Of a DNA stretch of 64,000 nucleotides, positions 25,078 through 32,049 are shown in pieces; the first letter of the stretch is position 1, and every line of letters begins with the position of its first letter. The translations under genes and the position numbers were made by a program. The notes beneath the pieces are model-generated. The model ran no database searches. It had not been told where the DNA came from and saw only the letters and a list, made by a program, of their open reading frames with translations. Where the stretch lies: assembly GCA_004555405.1 (NCBI GenBank), contig SFIE01000002.1:1-64000 (forward strand), given 5' to 3'. Source of the DNA: Subdoligranulum sp. Lineage in GTDB: Bacteria; Bacillota; Clostridia; Oscillospirales; Ruminococcaceae.

Positions 25078-26972
25078 AAAAACCCAAGATCAAGGTTCCG
25101 CGGATCCGGGTGTACAGTTTTATGCTGCTGGCACTGCTGGCGCTGCTGGCACTGTCGGCCTACACCACGATCCTGCAGGGAATGTATAACGACAGCATTC
25201 TGGAAAACACCGTGCAGGAAAATATACGCCGAACCGATGCCATGCATGAGAGCATCGACAGCCTTTTAACGCGGGCGGATTTTTCCGAGATCAACACGCG
25301 CGAGGATATGGATTCCGAGCGTTATCTTGCAATGCAGCAGCACATGAATGAAATTCTCAGCATGAACGCCACCATGGATTTCTTCACCGTGAAGCGCACA
25401 GCCGATGGAACGCTGATCTATCTGGTGGACGGGCTGGAGCCGGGCAGCCCATATTTTGGCTATCCGGGCAGCCCGCTTGAAAGTGAAATGGTGCCCTATG
25501 TGGAAGCGGCGCTTTTGGGGCAAAGCGTTTACTCACGGGATATCGTGGATACCACCTGGGGGCATATTTTCACAGCCTGCTACCCGGTGCATGCCAACGA
25601 CGGCACGGGCGAAATCATCGGTGCGCTGTGCATTGAAATGGATATGCAGCCCACCTATGAGTTTATCCGCGAGCATAATATTTTAGCGCTTGAGGCCGGT
25701 GCCATCGCAGGCGCGGTGATGGTGATCCTTTTGGCCGGGGCCAGCCTTTATATTTACAGCGAGCAGAAAAAAGACCGCGAGCAAAAGCGTCAGCTGGAAC
25801 AAGCGGCCGAGGCTGCCTGCGCCGCCAACCGTGCAAAATCCACTTTTTTGTTCAACATGAGCCACGATATCCGCACGCCCATGAACGCCATTATCGGCTA
25901 TTCCGAGCTGGCTGCAAGGCACTTGAACGAGCCGGAAAAGCTGGAAAAATACATGAAAAACATTCAGGGCTGCGGCAAAAGTCTGCTTTCGCTGCTGGAC
26001 AATGTGCTGGATTTAGCCCGCATTGAAAACAGCAAAACCGTGATCGAAAACGGGATCTCGAATGTGGAGGAAGATTTTTCCACCTGCGTGATGATGTTTG
26101 GGCACGATGCCGCACAAAAGGGCCTGCAGCTTACCAAGGCGGCCACCATTCTGCACCCGTATGTGTATGTGGATGCCCCACATCTTTCCGAAGTGCTGAT
26201 CAATATTCTCAGCAATGCCGTAAAATACACCGGTGCCGGCGGCCAGATCCGGTGTGAGCTGCGGCAGACCCCGGCCAACGAAAACGGCCGATGCGATATG
26301 ACCATTACTGTGTCGGACACCGGCATCGGCATGAGCGAGGAATACCAGAAGCATATTTTCGAGCCGTTTTCCCGCGAGCATACCTCCACCATCAGCCGTG
26401 TGGAGGGCAGCGGCCTTGGCATGGGCATTGTGAAAAAGCTGGTGGATCTGATGGGCGGCACCGTTTCGGTATCCAGCAGTCTGGGAAAAGGCTCGTGCTT
26501 TACCGTTACCATTCCCTGCCGCGTGGCTTCTCTGGAGGAAGCCTGGCCCAAAAGCACCGATGCCGCCATGGAGGAGCAAAAGAAAAAGCTGAAGGGCAAG
26601 CGCATTTTGCTGGCCGAGGACAACAACCTGAACGCTGAGATCGCCACCGAGCTGCTCAAGGACGAAGGCTTTGTGGTGGAGCGCGCCAACGACGGCGTGG
26701 TGTGCGTGGAAATGCTGGAAAAAGCCCCCGAGCATTATTACGATCTGGTGCTGATGGATATTCAGATGCCCGTGATGGACGGCTACGATGCCACCGTCAA
26801 GATCCGGCGTATGCAAAGCCCGGCCAAAGCCAGGGTGCCTATTATTGCCATGACAGCCAACGCCTTTTCGGAGGATAAAAACCGAGCGCTGGCCGTGGGC
26901 ATGAACGACCATGTGGCCAAGCCCATTGATATGAATGTGCTGCTGCCGGTGATAATCCAGCAGCTGCAGTAA
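25074..26972 (+). CDS. Membrane-anchored hybrid histidine kinase with receiver domain (kinase 3)
   Basis: A 632-residue kinase. One helix (residues about 15-35) and a second near 202-224 ('AGAIAGAVMVILLAGASLYIY') enclose an extracellular sensor of about 165 residues that resembles a Cache-like fold. Then a short linker, SHDIRTPMNAIIGY with His264, the ATPase (N box 'NILSNAVKYTG', 'DTGIGM', 'GSGLGMG') and a receiver with Asp562 in 'LMDIQMPVMDG'. It is translationally coupled to kinase 2. No output regulator or HPt protein is encoded nearby, so the phosphate's final target is unknown. Confidence 0.92.
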   Translation: MKKPKIKVPRIRVYSFMLLALLALLALSAYTTILQGMYNDSILENTVQENIRRTDAMHESIDSLLTRADFSEINTREDMDSERYLAMQQHMNEILSMNATMDFFTVKRTADGTLIYLVDGLEPGSPYFGYPGSPLESEMVPYVEAALLGQSVYSRDIVDTTWGHIFTACYPVHANDGTGEIIGALCIEMDMQPTYEFIREHNILALEAGAIAGAVMVILLAGASLYIYSEQKKDREQKRQLEQAAEAACAANRAKSTFLFNMSHDIRTPMNAIIGYSELAARHLNEPEKLEKYMKNIQGCGKSLLSLLDNVLDLARIENSKTVIENGISNVEEDFSTCVMMFGHDAAQKGLQLTKAATILHPYVYVDAPHLSEVLINILSNAVKYTGAGGQIRCELRQTPANENGRCDMTITVSDTGIGMSEEYQKHIFEPFSREHTSTISRVEGSGLGMGIVKKLVDLMGGTVSVSSSLGKGSCFTVTIPCRVASLEEAWPKSTDAAMEEQKKKLKGKRILLAEDNNLNAEIATELLKDEGFVVERANDGVVCVEMLEKAPEHYYDLVLMDIQMPVMDGYDATVKIRRMQSPAKARVPIIAMTANAFSEDKNRALAVGMNDHVAKPIDMNVLLPVIIQQLQ

Positions 26973-26976
26973 ACCA

Positions 26977-27021
26977 AAAGCCCTCCCGCACGCAAATTTT
27001 GGCGTGCGGGAGGGCTTTTTT
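26977..27021. terminator. Terminator of the kinase cluster
   Basis: AAGCCCTCCCGCACGC and GCGTGCGGGAGGGCTT form a very strong stem with a T-run on the plus strand. It also faces the convergent minus-strand genes. Confidence 0.9.
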
Positions 27022-27031
27022 AAGGCTCACT

Positions 27032-27231
27032 TTAAATGGGCATGGGGGTGCGGGCCAGCTGCATCAGCCACACCGCGGCGATCACAAAGGCGATCAAAAT
27101 CAAAACGATGACACCCTTTTTGCCAAAGGGTTTTTGCCGTGCCCGGCACACGCCGCCAGCACAAACGCGATGGCGGCAAAAACCGATAAAAATTTCCAAA
27201 GCCACGAAAGTTCCAGAATCATTCGCATCAT
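27032..27231 (-). pseudogene. Small two-helix membrane protein gene, frame broken by a 14-bp duplication
   Basis: From ATG 27231 the frame encodes a hydrophobic helix ('LSVFAAIAFVLAACAGHGK') and then runs into a stop. A second frame, ending at 27032, encodes another helix ('GVIVLILIAFVIAAVWLMQ'). The sequence TTTTTGCC occurs twice, at 27117-27124 and 27131-27138, exactly 14 bases apart. Removing one 14-base copy joins both halves into a natural 61-residue two-helix protein. It lies 15 bases downstream of the alcohol dehydrogenase gene on the same strand. Programmed frameshifting is a less likely reading. I do not recognise the family. Confidence 0.5.
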
Positions 27232-27246
27232 GGGCACTTGCCTGTT

Positions 27247-28461
27247 TTAAGTGAATAAGGGATCAGGCACCTGATTGGCCATGCGGTAAATGTTGGCGAT
27301 ATCGCTTTCGTCCAGCACCTTCACATAGCCGATCTTACGGCGATGCTCATAAGTGCAGCGATAGGCCAGCGTTTCGATCTGCTGCTCGGTGGCGGTCACG
27401 CCCAGCTCGGGCAGATTGGTGGGCATGTGGAGCTCGTGCATAAGGTTTTCAAAGGCGGCGATACCGGCCAGTGCATCGATCATGTCATCGCCGGTGGCGG
27501 GCACCTCCATCACCTCGCGTGCAAACTGTGCAAAGCGGGCGGGCTGAGCGTCGCACACATAGCGTGCCCAGCTGCCCCACATGGCGGCAAGGCCTGCGCC
27601 GTGCGCCACATCAAACATACCGCCCAGCTCATGCTCCAGCTGGTGGGTGGCCCAGTCGCCGCGGCCCACAATGCCGCAGCCGGTCAGGCTGTTGTGGCTC
27701 AGGCTGCCTGCCCACATGATCTGGGCGCGGGCGTTGTAATTTTTGGGGTCATTCACCAGGATCAGGGCGTTCTTTTTCACGGCACGCAGAATGCCAATGG
27801 CGATATTGTCGGTCACATCATTGTCTTTTTCATAGGCAAAAAAGCGCTCCATGGTGTGCATCATAATATCGGTGCAGCCGCAGGCCGTTTGGTAATCGGG
27901 CAGGGTGTAGGTGAGGGTGGGGTCCATAATGGCAAAGCGCGGGCGGCACAGATCGCTGCCGTAGGCGCGCTTTAAGTCGCCATCGGGCGTTTCCTTGGTG
28001 ATCACGCTGCTGTTGCTGGTTTCGCTGCCGGCAGCGGCAATGGTGAGCACGCAGCCCACGGGGGCACAGGCGGTGGCTGCTGCGCGCTGATCGTACAGAT
28101 CCCACACATCCAGATCGGGGTTGGCCAGGCCAAAGGCAATGGCCTTGGCGCTGTCGATCACGCTGCCGCCGCCCACAGCCAACAGAAAGTCCACGCCTTC
28201 TTTACGGCACAGCTCCAGCCCTTCATACACCAGCGCCAGGCGCGGGTTGGGCTTTACGCCGCCCAGCGTAACATAGGGCACACCGGCGCTTTGCAGCGAG
28301 GCACACACACGGTCCAGCAGGCCGCTGGCCTTGGCGCTGCGGCCGCCAAAATGCACCAGCACCTTTTTGCAGCCCTGCTCGGCCACAAGCTGGCCCACCT
28401 GATCGACGGTGCCTTGGCCAAAGATTACTTTTGTGGGAACATAAAACTGAAAATTCTGCAT
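27247..28461 (-). CDS. Iron-containing alcohol dehydrogenase (YqhD/butanol dehydrogenase type)
   Basis: A 404-residue NAD(P)H-dependent group III alcohol dehydrogenase that reduces aldehydes or ketones to alcohols. It has the nucleotide-binding GGGSVIDSAK (residues 97-106). Predicted iron ligands are Asp198 and His202 ('DIMMH') plus His273 and His287, with the same 4- and 14-residue spacings as in YqhD. The start ATG 28461 follows AAGGAGG. In a fermentative clostridium it likely disposes of reducing power. A broken small membrane-protein gene follows. Confidence 0.93.
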   Translation of the reverse strand: MQNFQFYVPTKVIFGQGTVDQVGQLVAEQGCKKVLVHFGGRSAKASGLLDRVCASLQSAGVPYVTLGGVKPNPRLALVYEGLELCRKEGVDFLLAVGGGSVIDSAKAIAFGLANPDLDVWDLYDQRAAATACAPVGCVLTIAAAGSETSNSSVITKETPDGDLKRAYGSDLCRPRFAIMDPTLTYTLPDYQTACGCTDIMMHTMERFFAYEKDNDVTDNIAIGILRAVKKNALILVNDPKNYNARAQIMWAGSLSHNSLTGCGIVGRGDWATHQLEHELGGMFDVAHGAGLAAMWGSWARYVCDAQPARFAQFAREVMEVPATGDDMIDALAGIAAFENLMHELHMPTNLPELGVTATEQQIETLAYRCTYEHRRKIGYVKVLDESDIANIYRMANQVPDPLFT

Positions 28462-28497
28462 GGGGAAACCCTCCTTTTTGATAGCGGCAAATGCCTT

Positions 28498-29604
28498 TTA
28501 TGCGATCACAGCGCGCACACGCTGCAAAGCAGTTTCGATCACCTTGTCCATATCGTAATATTTGTATTCGCCCAGTCGGCCGCCGAACAAAACCCCCGGC
28601 TCGGCCTCGGCCAGCGCCTTGTACTGCTCGTACAGGCGGCTGTTTTTCTCATCGTTCACGGGATAATAGGGCTCGTCACCACGCTTCCACTCGGCGCTGT
28701 ATTCGCGGCTGATCACGGTTTTGGTGCCGGGCTCGGTGCTGCCGAATTCAAAATGTTTGTGCTCGATAATGCGGGTGAAGGGTGTTTCGGCATCGGTATA
28801 GTTGATCACGGCGTTGCCCTGATAGTTGGGGGTGTTCAGCGTTTCGGTTTCAAAGCGCACGCTGCGATATTGCAGTTCCCCCAGCTGATAGTCAAAATAA
28901 GCATCAACAGGGCCGGTGAACACCACAGTTTCGGCCAGAGGGCGCAGGCTTTGGCGCTGGGCCAGATAGTCCACGCCCAGCCGCACCTCGATGCCCTGCA
29001 AAAGATTTTCCACAAGCTTGGTGTAGCCGCCCACGGGAATGCCCTGATACAGGGCATTGAAATAGTTGTTGTCAAAGGTCAGGCGCACGGGCAGGCGCTG
29101 AATGATAAAGGCCGGCAGCTGGGTGCAGGGGCGGCCCCACTGCTTTTCGGTGTAGCCCTTGATGAGCTTTTCGTAGATATCTATGCCCACCAGATTGATG
29201 GCCTGCTCTTCCAGATTTTTAGGCTCGGCGGTGTAGTGGGCGGCGCGCTGGCGCTCAATTTCGGCCTGCGCCTGGGCAGGGGTGATCACCCCCCACATTT
29301 TGTTGAAGGTGTTCATGTTAAAGGGCAGGTCGTACAATTCGCCCTTATAATTGGCCACCGGGCTGTTGGTATAGCGGTTGAACACCGCAAACCGGTTCAC
29401 ATAATCCCACACCTCTTTGTTGTTGGTGTGAAAAATATGTGCGCCGTAGCGATGCACCTGAATGCCCTCGACTTCTTCGGTATAAATATTGCCCGCAATG
29501 TGGCTGCGCTTGTCAACTACAAGGCACTTTTTGCCCGCCTTGGCGGCTTCGTGGGCAAACACAGCGCCGTACAGCCCGGCGCCAACGATCAGATAATCAT
29601 ACAT
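28498..29604 (-). CDS. glf: UDP-galactopyranose mutase
   Basis: A 368-residue FAD flavoenzyme that interconverts UDP-galactopyranose and UDP-galactofuranose, the donor for galactofuranose in surface glycans. The FAD-binding GAGLYGAVFA is near residue 8. Other family motifs are 'RYGAHIFHT', 'GYTEKQWG' near residue 155, and the C-terminal 'GRLGEYKYYDMD'. ATG 29604 lies 14 bases after AAGGAG, a slightly long spacing. No glycosyltransferase gene is nearby, so the glycan must be made elsewhere. A promoter-like TACAAT near 29676 suggests it is transcribed separately from the RNA unit upstream. Confidence 0.95.
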   Translation of the reverse strand: MYDYLIVGAGLYGAVFAHEAAKAGKKCLVVDKRSHIAGNIYTEEVEGIQVHRYGAHIFHTNNKEVWDYVNRFAVFNRYTNSPVANYKGELYDLPFNMNTFNKMWGVITPAQAQAEIERQRAAHYTAEPKNLEEQAINLVGIDIYEKLIKGYTEKQWGRPCTQLPAFIIQRLPVRLTFDNNYFNALYQGIPVGGYTKLVENLLQGIEVRLGVDYLAQRQSLRPLAETVVFTGPVDAYFDYQLGELQYRSVRFETETLNTPNYQGNAVINYTDAETPFTRIIEHKHFEFGSTEPGTKTVISREYSAEWKRGDEPYYPVNDEKNSRLYEQYKALAEAEPGVLFGGRLGEYKYYDMDKVIETALQRVRAVIA

Positions 29605-29707
29605 GGCTTGTTTATGCACTCCTTTTGCGCCCGGCCAAAGCCAAAGCAGGTTTTCGTTATATACAAAGCTATTGTAGCATACAAAAAAGCAAAATGCCAT
29701 TGCGGGC

Positions 29708-29741
29708 AAAAAAAATCCGGGCCCTCGACAGAAGGCCCGGA
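29708..29741 (-). terminator. Terminator of the large non-coding transcript
   Basis: On the minus strand TCCGGGCC (29741-29734) pairs with GGCCCGGA (29723-29716) around a ten-base loop and is followed by eight T residues. Confidence 0.9.
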
Positions 29742-29909
29742 CTGGAAAGTTTTGATGCGATGGCGTTTTAACATCCCGCCATTTCATTTGGTTAGTACAT
29801 TGGAGTGACCCTTTCTTTTACAGAATCATCATCAGGCGATTAAAAGCAACTTTCATAGCAGAATCAACTTCTTTCGTCGAAGATGGGGTACTTACCAGAA
29901 ACTAAACTA

Positions 29910-30171
29910 AATCATCGGACTCAAACCTCGTTCAACTAAGGGTGAATGATCGACCTGAAATCGTATCACATTGGACGCTAAGCCTCATATAAAGGGGAAA
30001 TACCGGACAGAACTAAGTGTTCATCGGAAGCTGCCTCTTATAATGGGTGAGTGGCGAACTGTGCTAAATCAGGTTCATTGGAACACAAGCCTCGTTATAG
30101 TAAAGGTGAGTAAGACGAACAAGTTTGTTAGTACATGGGATTCAACGCCTCTTTAAATCAGGGGTGGACTA
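29910..30171 (-). repeat. Five degenerate ~55-nt tandem modules inside the RNA
   Basis: Modules run, in RNA order, at 30171-30129, 30120-30073, 30059-30019, 30003-29963 and 29951-29910. Closing stems are UAGU/ACUA, GUUC/GAAC, GUUC/GAAC, GUAU/AUAC and GAUCAU/AUGAUU: different bases but always complementary. An inner CCU/AGG pairing holds in modules 1, 2, 4 and 5. UCC-R-AUG is kept in modules 2-5 (UCCCAUG in module 1). Confidence 0.75.
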
Positions 30172-30488
30172 TACAGGTGAAGCACATCAGTTTCAGAATT
30201 TTCATAACCATCCACTTCTTTCTTCATCTATATTAAATTGCCTGGGGTAAATTCCCGGGCGGCTAAGGCTCTTACTCAGGTGCGTCGCTTATAATTTGTG
30301 TACCGGTAAATCGTCCGGTGGCGATGAAGCGGCAATCCTTTTTCAGTGGGCCCAGGCCCGGATAAACTGTGCGGGTTCCAGTTCAGCGCTTCTCATATTG
30401 GCCTTGGCTCCTTTCTGTAATGTAGTCTGTTTTGAAAACGGATCCATCAAAATGTGATCCTGTTGGTTGTTCTTTTGTTTGTGTCTAT

Positions 30489-30517
30489 ACTATACCACGG
30501 CCGGGGCGGGGTGTCTA
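30489..30517 (-). promoter_or_regulatory. Promoter of the large non-coding RNA
   Basis: On the minus strand TAGACA (30517-30512), a 17-base spacer and TATAGT (30494-30489) differ from the sigma-A consensus by one base each. Transcription should begin near 30482. Confidence 0.82.
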
Positions 30518-30617
30518 TTCGCAATGTGCATGGATTTTAAAACCAAAATTATGTAATTTTGCCTCTTGAAATCCGTGGCGAAAATGTGGTATCCTATATA
30601 TGTTGGGCCACTGTATC

Positions 30618-30656
30618 AAAGGGCGCTTCCGGTGCAAACCGGGGGCGCCTTTTTGC
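30618..30656 (+). terminator. Stem-loop with T-run at the LysR remnant 3' end
   Basis: GGGCGCTTCCGG pairs imperfectly with CCGGGGGCGCC and is followed by TTTTT on the plus strand. On the minus strand it lies just after the LysR remnant's stop with only TTT, so it may serve weakly in that direction. Confidence 0.45.
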
Positions 30657-30667
30657 GTTTGGGGGCA

Positions 30668-31408
30668 TCAGTCCTCCCCGTCGGGGGGCAGGTTAAAGTG
30701 ATCCAGCGCAAAATCCCAAAAATCCAAGGCGGTTTCGCTCAAAAGGCTTTTTTTCTTGCGCATCAGCTGCACCGTGCGGTCGCCGCCGGGCAGGGCGCAG
30801 CGCACCGCCCGCAGATCCGGGCAAATGCTGCGGGCCAGTTCCAGCCCGGAACGGGGCAAAAAGCCCACGGCCTTGCCCTCGCGGATCACCATCACCTTTA
30901 CCAGAAAATCGTCTGACTGAAAATAGCTTTTCAGCACAAACCCGGCGTTTTGGCACAGATCGCCGGAAAAATCCGAATAGCTGGCATCCTGGCGCATGGT
31001 GATAAAGCTGGCCTCGGAAAACTGCGCAAGATCAAAATCGGCATCGTTTTCGGGCAGTCGGTCAAACAGCGGGTGCCGGGGGCTGATGATAAAATAAGCG
31101 TCCTCGGCAAACAGCGGCTGGGTGACCCAAAGCCGCTCGCCCTCGCCCAGATCCGGCGCATAGCGCGAAGCCGTTAAAATAAAATCGTAATCCACCTCGC
31201 CCGAGCTGTTGAGCAGGTGGTTAAAGTGCAAAAGCCGCACATTTACCTTGGGATTCAGCTCCATATACGCGCAAATGCAGGGCACCAGAATGGGCGCAAA
31301 CGCAATGCACACGATCGAAACCTCGCCGCTTACCTCAAACGAAGCCTGCTTGGCCGAAAGCACGGCGTTGCCCCGGCTGTTTGCCAGCCAAAAAACAGCG
31401 CCGTGCAT
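30668..31408 (-). pseudogene. LysR-type regulator lacking its DNA-binding domain
   Basis: The frame encodes about 230 residues of a LysR effector-binding (periplasmic-binding-like) domain: 'SGEVSIVCIAFAPILVPC', 'SPRHPLFDRLP' and 'REGKAVGFLPRSGLELA' are typical. The N-terminal helix-turn-helix (about 65 residues) is absent. Reading upstream, the frame runs straight into a tandem palindromic repeat array starting near 31405, which translates into low-quality repeated residues ('PLPCLLTPK', 'ACSAGPYKQK'). The gene was probably truncated by the array or by a linked rearrangement. A leftover effector domain made from ATG 31408 could not bind DNA. Confidence 0.75.
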
Positions 31409-31960
31409 AAGCCTTGCCTTTTGCTTGTAGGGGCCTGCACTGCAGGCCCGCAACGGTGCGGGGGTATATTTTGGGGTCAGCAGGCACGGCAAAGGCGGGC
31501 GAGCGATGCTCACCCCTACGATAAAATTTAGAAAGAGCGATAGAATTTTTGCATAAGCCTGAATCTTTTGCTTGTAGGGGCCTGCACTGCAGGCCCGCCA
31601 GCGGTGCGGAGGAATATTTTTTGGGCCAGCGGGCACGGCAAAGGCGGGCAAGCAATGCTCGCCCCTACGATAAAATTTTGAAAGAGCAATAGAATTTTTG
31701 CATAAGCCTGGAATCTTTTGCTTGTAGGGGCCTGCATTGCAGGCCCGCCAGCGGTGCGGGGGTATATTTTGGGGTCAGCAGGCACGGCAAAGGCGGGCGA
31801 GCAATGCTCGCTCCTGCGGAAAAATTACGAAGTAGCAATAAAATTCAAACGCACTCTCTTGCGGTTTATAGTAGGGGTGGGGCTCTGCTCCACCCGGGGG
31901 CCTTGCGGCATCACAGGGCTTTAGCGGGCAAGCAATGCTCGCCCTTACGATGAAAATTTA
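31405..31960. repeat. Tandem palindromic repeat array (three ~148-bp units plus a partial)
   Basis: Units begin at about 31405, 31551 and 31701 with GCATAAGCCT and CTTTTGCTTG. Each runs GTAGGGGCCTGCA(C/T)TGCAGGCC, a GGTGCGG spacer, GGCGGGC(A/G)AGC(A/G)ATGCTC, and ends in a GCCCCTACGA-like block. The outer GTAGGGG/CCCCTAC and the inner palindromes make each unit a nested hairpin. A fourth partial unit (31871-31960) has a different left palindrome but the same right half. Frames on both strands are repeat-derived, not genes. Confidence 0.85.
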
Positions 31961-31994
31961 TCATTCCGGCATAAAAGCCGCATAAAACAGCCGC

Positions 31995-32034
31995 ATAAAA
32001 CAGCGAAGGCCCCCTCAAAACTGAGGGGGCCTTC
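31995..32034 (-). terminator. Terminator of argS
   Basis: On the minus strand GAAGGCCCCCTCA and TGAGGGGGCCTTC form a 13-bp stem, followed by GCTGTTTT. Confidence 0.75.
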
Positions 32035-32049
32035 GGGCGTTTGCGCTGA

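Larger units (their letters stand above)
29708..30482 (-). ncRNA. Candidate large structured non-coding RNA (~775 nt) with five tandem hairpin modules
   Basis: This is a complete transcription unit without a credible gene: a promoter at 30517-30489, a terminator at 29741-29708, and only scrambled short frames between. The base composition is more AT-rich than neighbouring genes. The 5' third can form several hairpins, for example CAGT...ACTG around GGGCCTGGGCCC, and GCCCGGG...CCCCAGGC. The centre (30171-29910) holds five ~55-base modules with conserved CACCY, GAGG and TCCRATG. Near the 3' end GAAAGAAGT and CCAATGTACTAAC echo segments before and in module 1. It could be a divergent ROOL/GOLLD-like ornate RNA or a new class; I cannot assign it. 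Confidence 0.75.

Noticed and set aside
27110..27140. Programmed -1 frameshift in the small membrane protein gene
   Set aside because: The A-run fits only partly the slippery heptamer, no downstream stimulator is evident, and a 14-bp duplication explains the break more simply.
29971..30156. A 61-codon open frame on the plus strand inside the large RNA unit
   Set aside because: It has no ribosome binding site, runs antisense to the promoter-terminator unit, and simply reads through the hairpin modules; composition is not protein-like.
29910..30171. CRISPR array
   Set aside because: The repeated modules are degenerate throughout, with no identical repeats, no variable spacers of constant length and no cas genes.
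30120..30176. Known small riboswitch class in the large RNA modules
   Set aside because: The conserved bases (CACCY, GAGG, TCCRATG) do not match the cores of riboswitches I know, and no gene is controlled in the expected position.
30308..30388. A minus-strand AAAGGAG followed by an ATG (about 30386) early in the large RNA, giving an ~18-codon frame
   Set aside because: The peptide is very short, the ATG lies in a region that also forms hairpins, and nothing supports translation. It cannot be excluded without ribosome profiling.
31335..31785. Repetitive open frames ('QAPTSKRF...' type) in the palindromic array
   Set aside because: They are translations of the tandem repeat units; the same residues recur every ~50 codons and no start signals exist.
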